From Lysinibacillus sphaericus (lineage in GTDB: Bacteria > Bacillota > Bacilli > Bacillales_A > Planococcaceae): a stretch of DNA of 64,000 nt. This document shows, one piece after another, positions 63,991-64,000 of this stretch. The first letter of the stretch is position 1; each line of letters begins with the position of its first letter. The notes beneath the pieces were generated by a model, which had not been told where the DNA came from, made no database searches, and was given only the letters and a program-made list of their open reading frames with translations. Position numbers and translations under genes: made by a program. The stretch is taken from positions 3,968,001 to 4,032,000 of the forward strand of contig NZ_CP015224.1 of NCBI RefSeq assembly GCF_001629735.1, written 5' to 3'.

Positions 63991-64000
63991 AATATAAGAA

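Noticed and set aside
1..64000. CRISPR arrays, tRNA or rRNA genes, insertion sequences, prophage
   Set aside because: No regularly spaced repeats, no cloverleaf or rRNA-like stretches, no transposase, integrase or phage genes were seen in reading both strands.

Overview
The window reads as chromosomal DNA of a low-GC Gram-positive spore-former relative, most likely Lysinibacillus or a close member of the Bacillaceae/Caryophanaceae. This is an inference from AT-rich codon use, strong GGAGG-type ribosome sites with many TTG/GTG starts, a large secreted protein with three S-layer homology (SLH) domains, a seven-gene Mrp antiporter operon, Yxl- and Yxd-like loci, lipoproteins with clean lipoboxes and U-tailed terminators after most units. 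I saw no rRNA, tRNA, CRISPR array, insertion sequence or prophage. It looks like ordinary chromosome with a few small remnants.

Layout. 1-2.5 kb: a response regulator (cut by the window edge) and its histidine kinase, followed by a one-gene unit for a small membrane protein with an 11-bp-spaced direct repeat at its promoter. 2.5-5.7 kb: a 13-repeat Sel1 protein, a divergent family-2 glycosyltransferase lacking its DXD motif, and a CstR-like persulfide-sensing repressor. 5.9-8.4 kb: two paralogous secreted or anchored transglutaminase-fold proteins. 8.4-14.9 kb (minus): an iron/polyamine-type ABC importer (binding lipoprotein, ATPase, fused double permease) co-transcribed with an argininosuccinate-lyase-like enzyme and an N-acetylglucosamine-kinase-like protein. 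15-18.2 kb: EamA transporter, acetyltransferase, PfkB sugar kinase and a small Cys-phosphatase. 18.3-20.3 kb: a YxlE-YxlF-YxlG type ABC unit behind a perfect 15-bp inverted repeat. 20.4-25.1 kb: an acetyltransferase, a decayed MerR gene, a HEPN-like/CBS protein, a DUF421 membrane protein, an MFS exporter and a KdpD-like universal stress protein.

25.6-31.5 kb holds the complete mrpABCDEFG Na+(K+)/H+ antiporter operon after a structured leader. 31.5-34.1 kb is a polar amino-acid ABC importer whose promoter carries two CodY-like boxes. 34.3-38.8 kb is a Tat locus: metallophosphoesterase, then (minus) gluconate-dehydrogenase-like small subunit with a twin-arginine signal, its FAD/GMC large subunit, TatA and TatC. 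39-46 kb holds a chemoreceptor behind a sigma-D-like promoter, a long AlaX tRNA-editing protein, a small acidic protein, a VanZ-RDD fusion, a CoA-disulfide-reductase-like enzyme and a glutathione peroxidase. 46.1-51.3 kb is a BceAB/YxdLM-type peptide-resistance ABC transporter with YxeA, facing a convergent kinase/regulator pair. 51.5-57.3 kb holds a YvbH-like PH-domain protein, an acetamidase/formamidase with an inserted zinc-ribbon, an HPP membrane protein, an unrecognised 491-residue helical protein and an alpha-methylacyl-CoA-racemase-like CoA transferase. 57.7-64 kb holds a membrane diguanylate cyclase with active site and I-site, then a 1417-residue SLH surface protein with repeated Ig-like modules.

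Working together: the two kinase/regulator pairs probably control the small membrane gene at 2060 and the ABC transporter at 46175. TatAC probably exports the folded dehydrogenase encoded next to it. Mrp, the stress protein and the osmolyte-like importers point to pH/ion homeostasis. Amino acids are scavenged under CodY control, in line with an amino-acid-eating lifestyle.
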